Assembly: GCF_013177695.1 (NCBI RefSeq)
Contig: NZ_WOEY01000130.1
Coordinates: forward strand, 1 to 64,000
Direction: 5' to 3'
Length of the DNA: 64,000 nt
Source of the DNA: Paraburkholderia solitsugae
Lineage (GTDB): Bacteria; Pseudomonadota; Gammaproteobacteria; Burkholderiales; Burkholderiaceae
Below the pieces are notes generated by a model. It saw only the letters and a list, made by a program, of their open reading frames with translations. It was not told where the DNA came from and ran no database searches. Shown one piece after another: positions 62,903-64,000 of the stretch. The position numbers were made by a program, and so were the translations under genes. Position 1 is the first letter of the stretch. Each line of letters begins with the position of its first letter.

Positions 62903-64000
62903 GACTGAGCCGATTCGCTTCTACCACCGCAACGCGATCCGTGAGATCAAGGACGCGCCCGTCACCCGCACCGTCCTGCAGTATCTGCGCGAGGACGTGC
63001 ATTGCACCGGCACCAAGGAAGGCTGCGCCGAAGGCGACTGCGGCGCGTGCACGGTCGTGATCGGCGAGCGTAACGAGGCGGGCGGCGTCGACTTCAAGGC
63101 GGTCAACGCCTGCATCCAGTTCGTACCGACGTTGGACGGCAAAGCGCTCTACACCGTCGAAGACCTGCGTCAGCCGGACGGCTCGCTGCATCCGGTGCAG
63201 GAAGCGATGGTCGAGTGCCACGGCTCGCAATGCGGTTTCTGTACGCCGGGCTTCGTGATGTCGATGTGGTCGCTGTACGAAAAGCACGGCCACGAACACA
63301 GCTGCGCGAACAAGACCGTGCCGTCGCGCGACGCGATCAGCAACGCGCTGACCGGCAACCTGTGCCGCTGCACCGGCTATCGCCCGATCGTCGACGCCGC
63401 CGTGCGCATGTTCGAAGCCCCCGCGCCGAAAGCGCCGGTCAATATCGAAGCGCTGTCGAAAACGCTCGCCACGCTCGAGCGCAAAGACACCTTCCACTAC
63501 CAGCACGCCGGCCAGCAGTTCGACGCGCCGCGCACCGTCGCCGCGCTCGCGAAAATCAAGGAAGCCGAACCGGCCACCCGTATTCTCGCCGGCAGCACGG
63601 ACATCGGCTTGTGGGTGACCAAGCAGATGCGTGAACTGGGCAACATCGTCTACGTCGGTCAGATCGCCGAGTTGCAAAAGCTCGAAACCAACGACAACTG
63701 GATCGAGATCGGCGCGGGCGTCAGCGTAGAACGGGCTTACGCGGAAATTGCGAAGCAATATCCGGAACTCACTGAAATGTGGCAACGCTTCGCCTCGCTG
63801 CCGATCCGCAATGCCGGCACGCTCGGCGGCAATATCGCCAACGGCTCGCCAATCGGTGATTCGATGCCTGGCCTGATCGCACTTGGCGCGCATGTGATCG
63901 TGCGCGGTGGCGAGATTGAACGCGAAATGCCGCTCGAGGATCTGTACCTCGCGTATCAGAAGAAAGACATGGCGGAGCATGAGTTCGTCGTCGGATTGAA
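62903..64000 (+). CDS. xdhA: Xanthine dehydrogenase small subunit (partial)
   Basis: XdhA carries the two [2Fe-2S] clusters and FAD of xanthine dehydrogenase, which oxidises hypoxanthine and xanthine to urate. The frame from ATG 62903 has CAEGDCGACTVVIGE (first cluster), QCGFCTPGFVMSMW and GNLCRCTGYRPIVDAA (second cluster), then the FAD-binding part TRILAGSTDIGLWV and LPIRNAGTLGGNIANGSP. It covers 366 codons and runs off the window, out of about 490-520. The molybdenum subunit xdhB is expected to follow. Confidence 0.95.

Overview
The window is about 64 kb of GC-rich chromosomal DNA from a betaproteobacterium of the Burkholderiaceae, most likely Paraburkholderia or Burkholderia sensu lato. 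This rests on gene order (nadK/hrcA; grpE-dnaK-dnaJ; pcnB-folK-dnk-panB next to hda and purM; tolQRAB-pal-cpoB), on fused pabB-pabC, and on the close match of many products to that group. It is mostly core-genome sequence. I see no prophage, insertion sequence, CRISPR array or clear genomic island. The genus is an inference from memory, since no search could be run.

Region 1 (1-12 kb) holds DNA repair and stress functions. It has recN (truncated by the window edge) and nadK, then divergently hrcA, hemH and hslR, then grpE, a decayed thioredoxin remnant, dnaK, dnaJ and a PabB-PabC fusion. grpE has a textbook sigma32 promoter and dnaK a weaker candidate. Region 2 (12-24 kb) holds housekeeping metabolism and replication: panB, a deoxynucleoside kinase, folK, pcnB, a HAD phosphatase, hda and a PerM-type permease on the minus strand, purM on the plus strand, then miaA, mutL and dedA. 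Region 3 (24-32.4 kb) has an MscS channel, a small membrane protein, an outer-membrane beta-barrel gene interrupted by an in-frame amber codon, tRNA-Lys, and the tol-pal operon.

Region 4 (32.4-40 kb) has a YdfG-type dehydrogenase, then glyA-nrdR behind a clear ZTP (pfl) riboswitch. A minor-pilin cluster follows (fimT, pilV, a frameshifted pilW, pilX, a pilE-like pilin), then a DUF883/YqjE/DUF3318 envelope-stress type set. Region 5 (40-52.7 kb) is catabolic and accessory: 1-Cys peroxiredoxin, gcdH with a divergent IclR regulator, a degenerate EAL protein, hmgA-fahA for homogentisate breakdown, two MFS exporters, an enoyl-CoA hydratase, an uncharacterised protein with an NGQHR motif, and a D-lactate dehydrogenase. 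Region 6 (53-64 kb) has two tandem AspT-type antiporters followed by aspartate 4-decarboxylase, which together form a likely decarboxylation-driven proton-motive cycle. After these come a class V aminotransferase, an acyltransferase, an MFS transporter, and the start of xdhA, which runs off the window.

The strongest unusual items are the ZTP riboswitch, the doubled aspT/aspD cassette with its AT-rich leader, the three ATACGT repeats before hmgA, the catalytically degraded EAL protein, two broken surface-structure genes (the outer-membrane barrel and pilW), the thioredoxin relic inside the grpE-dnaK interval, and several small ORFs. I did not find a convincing wholly new multi-gene system.
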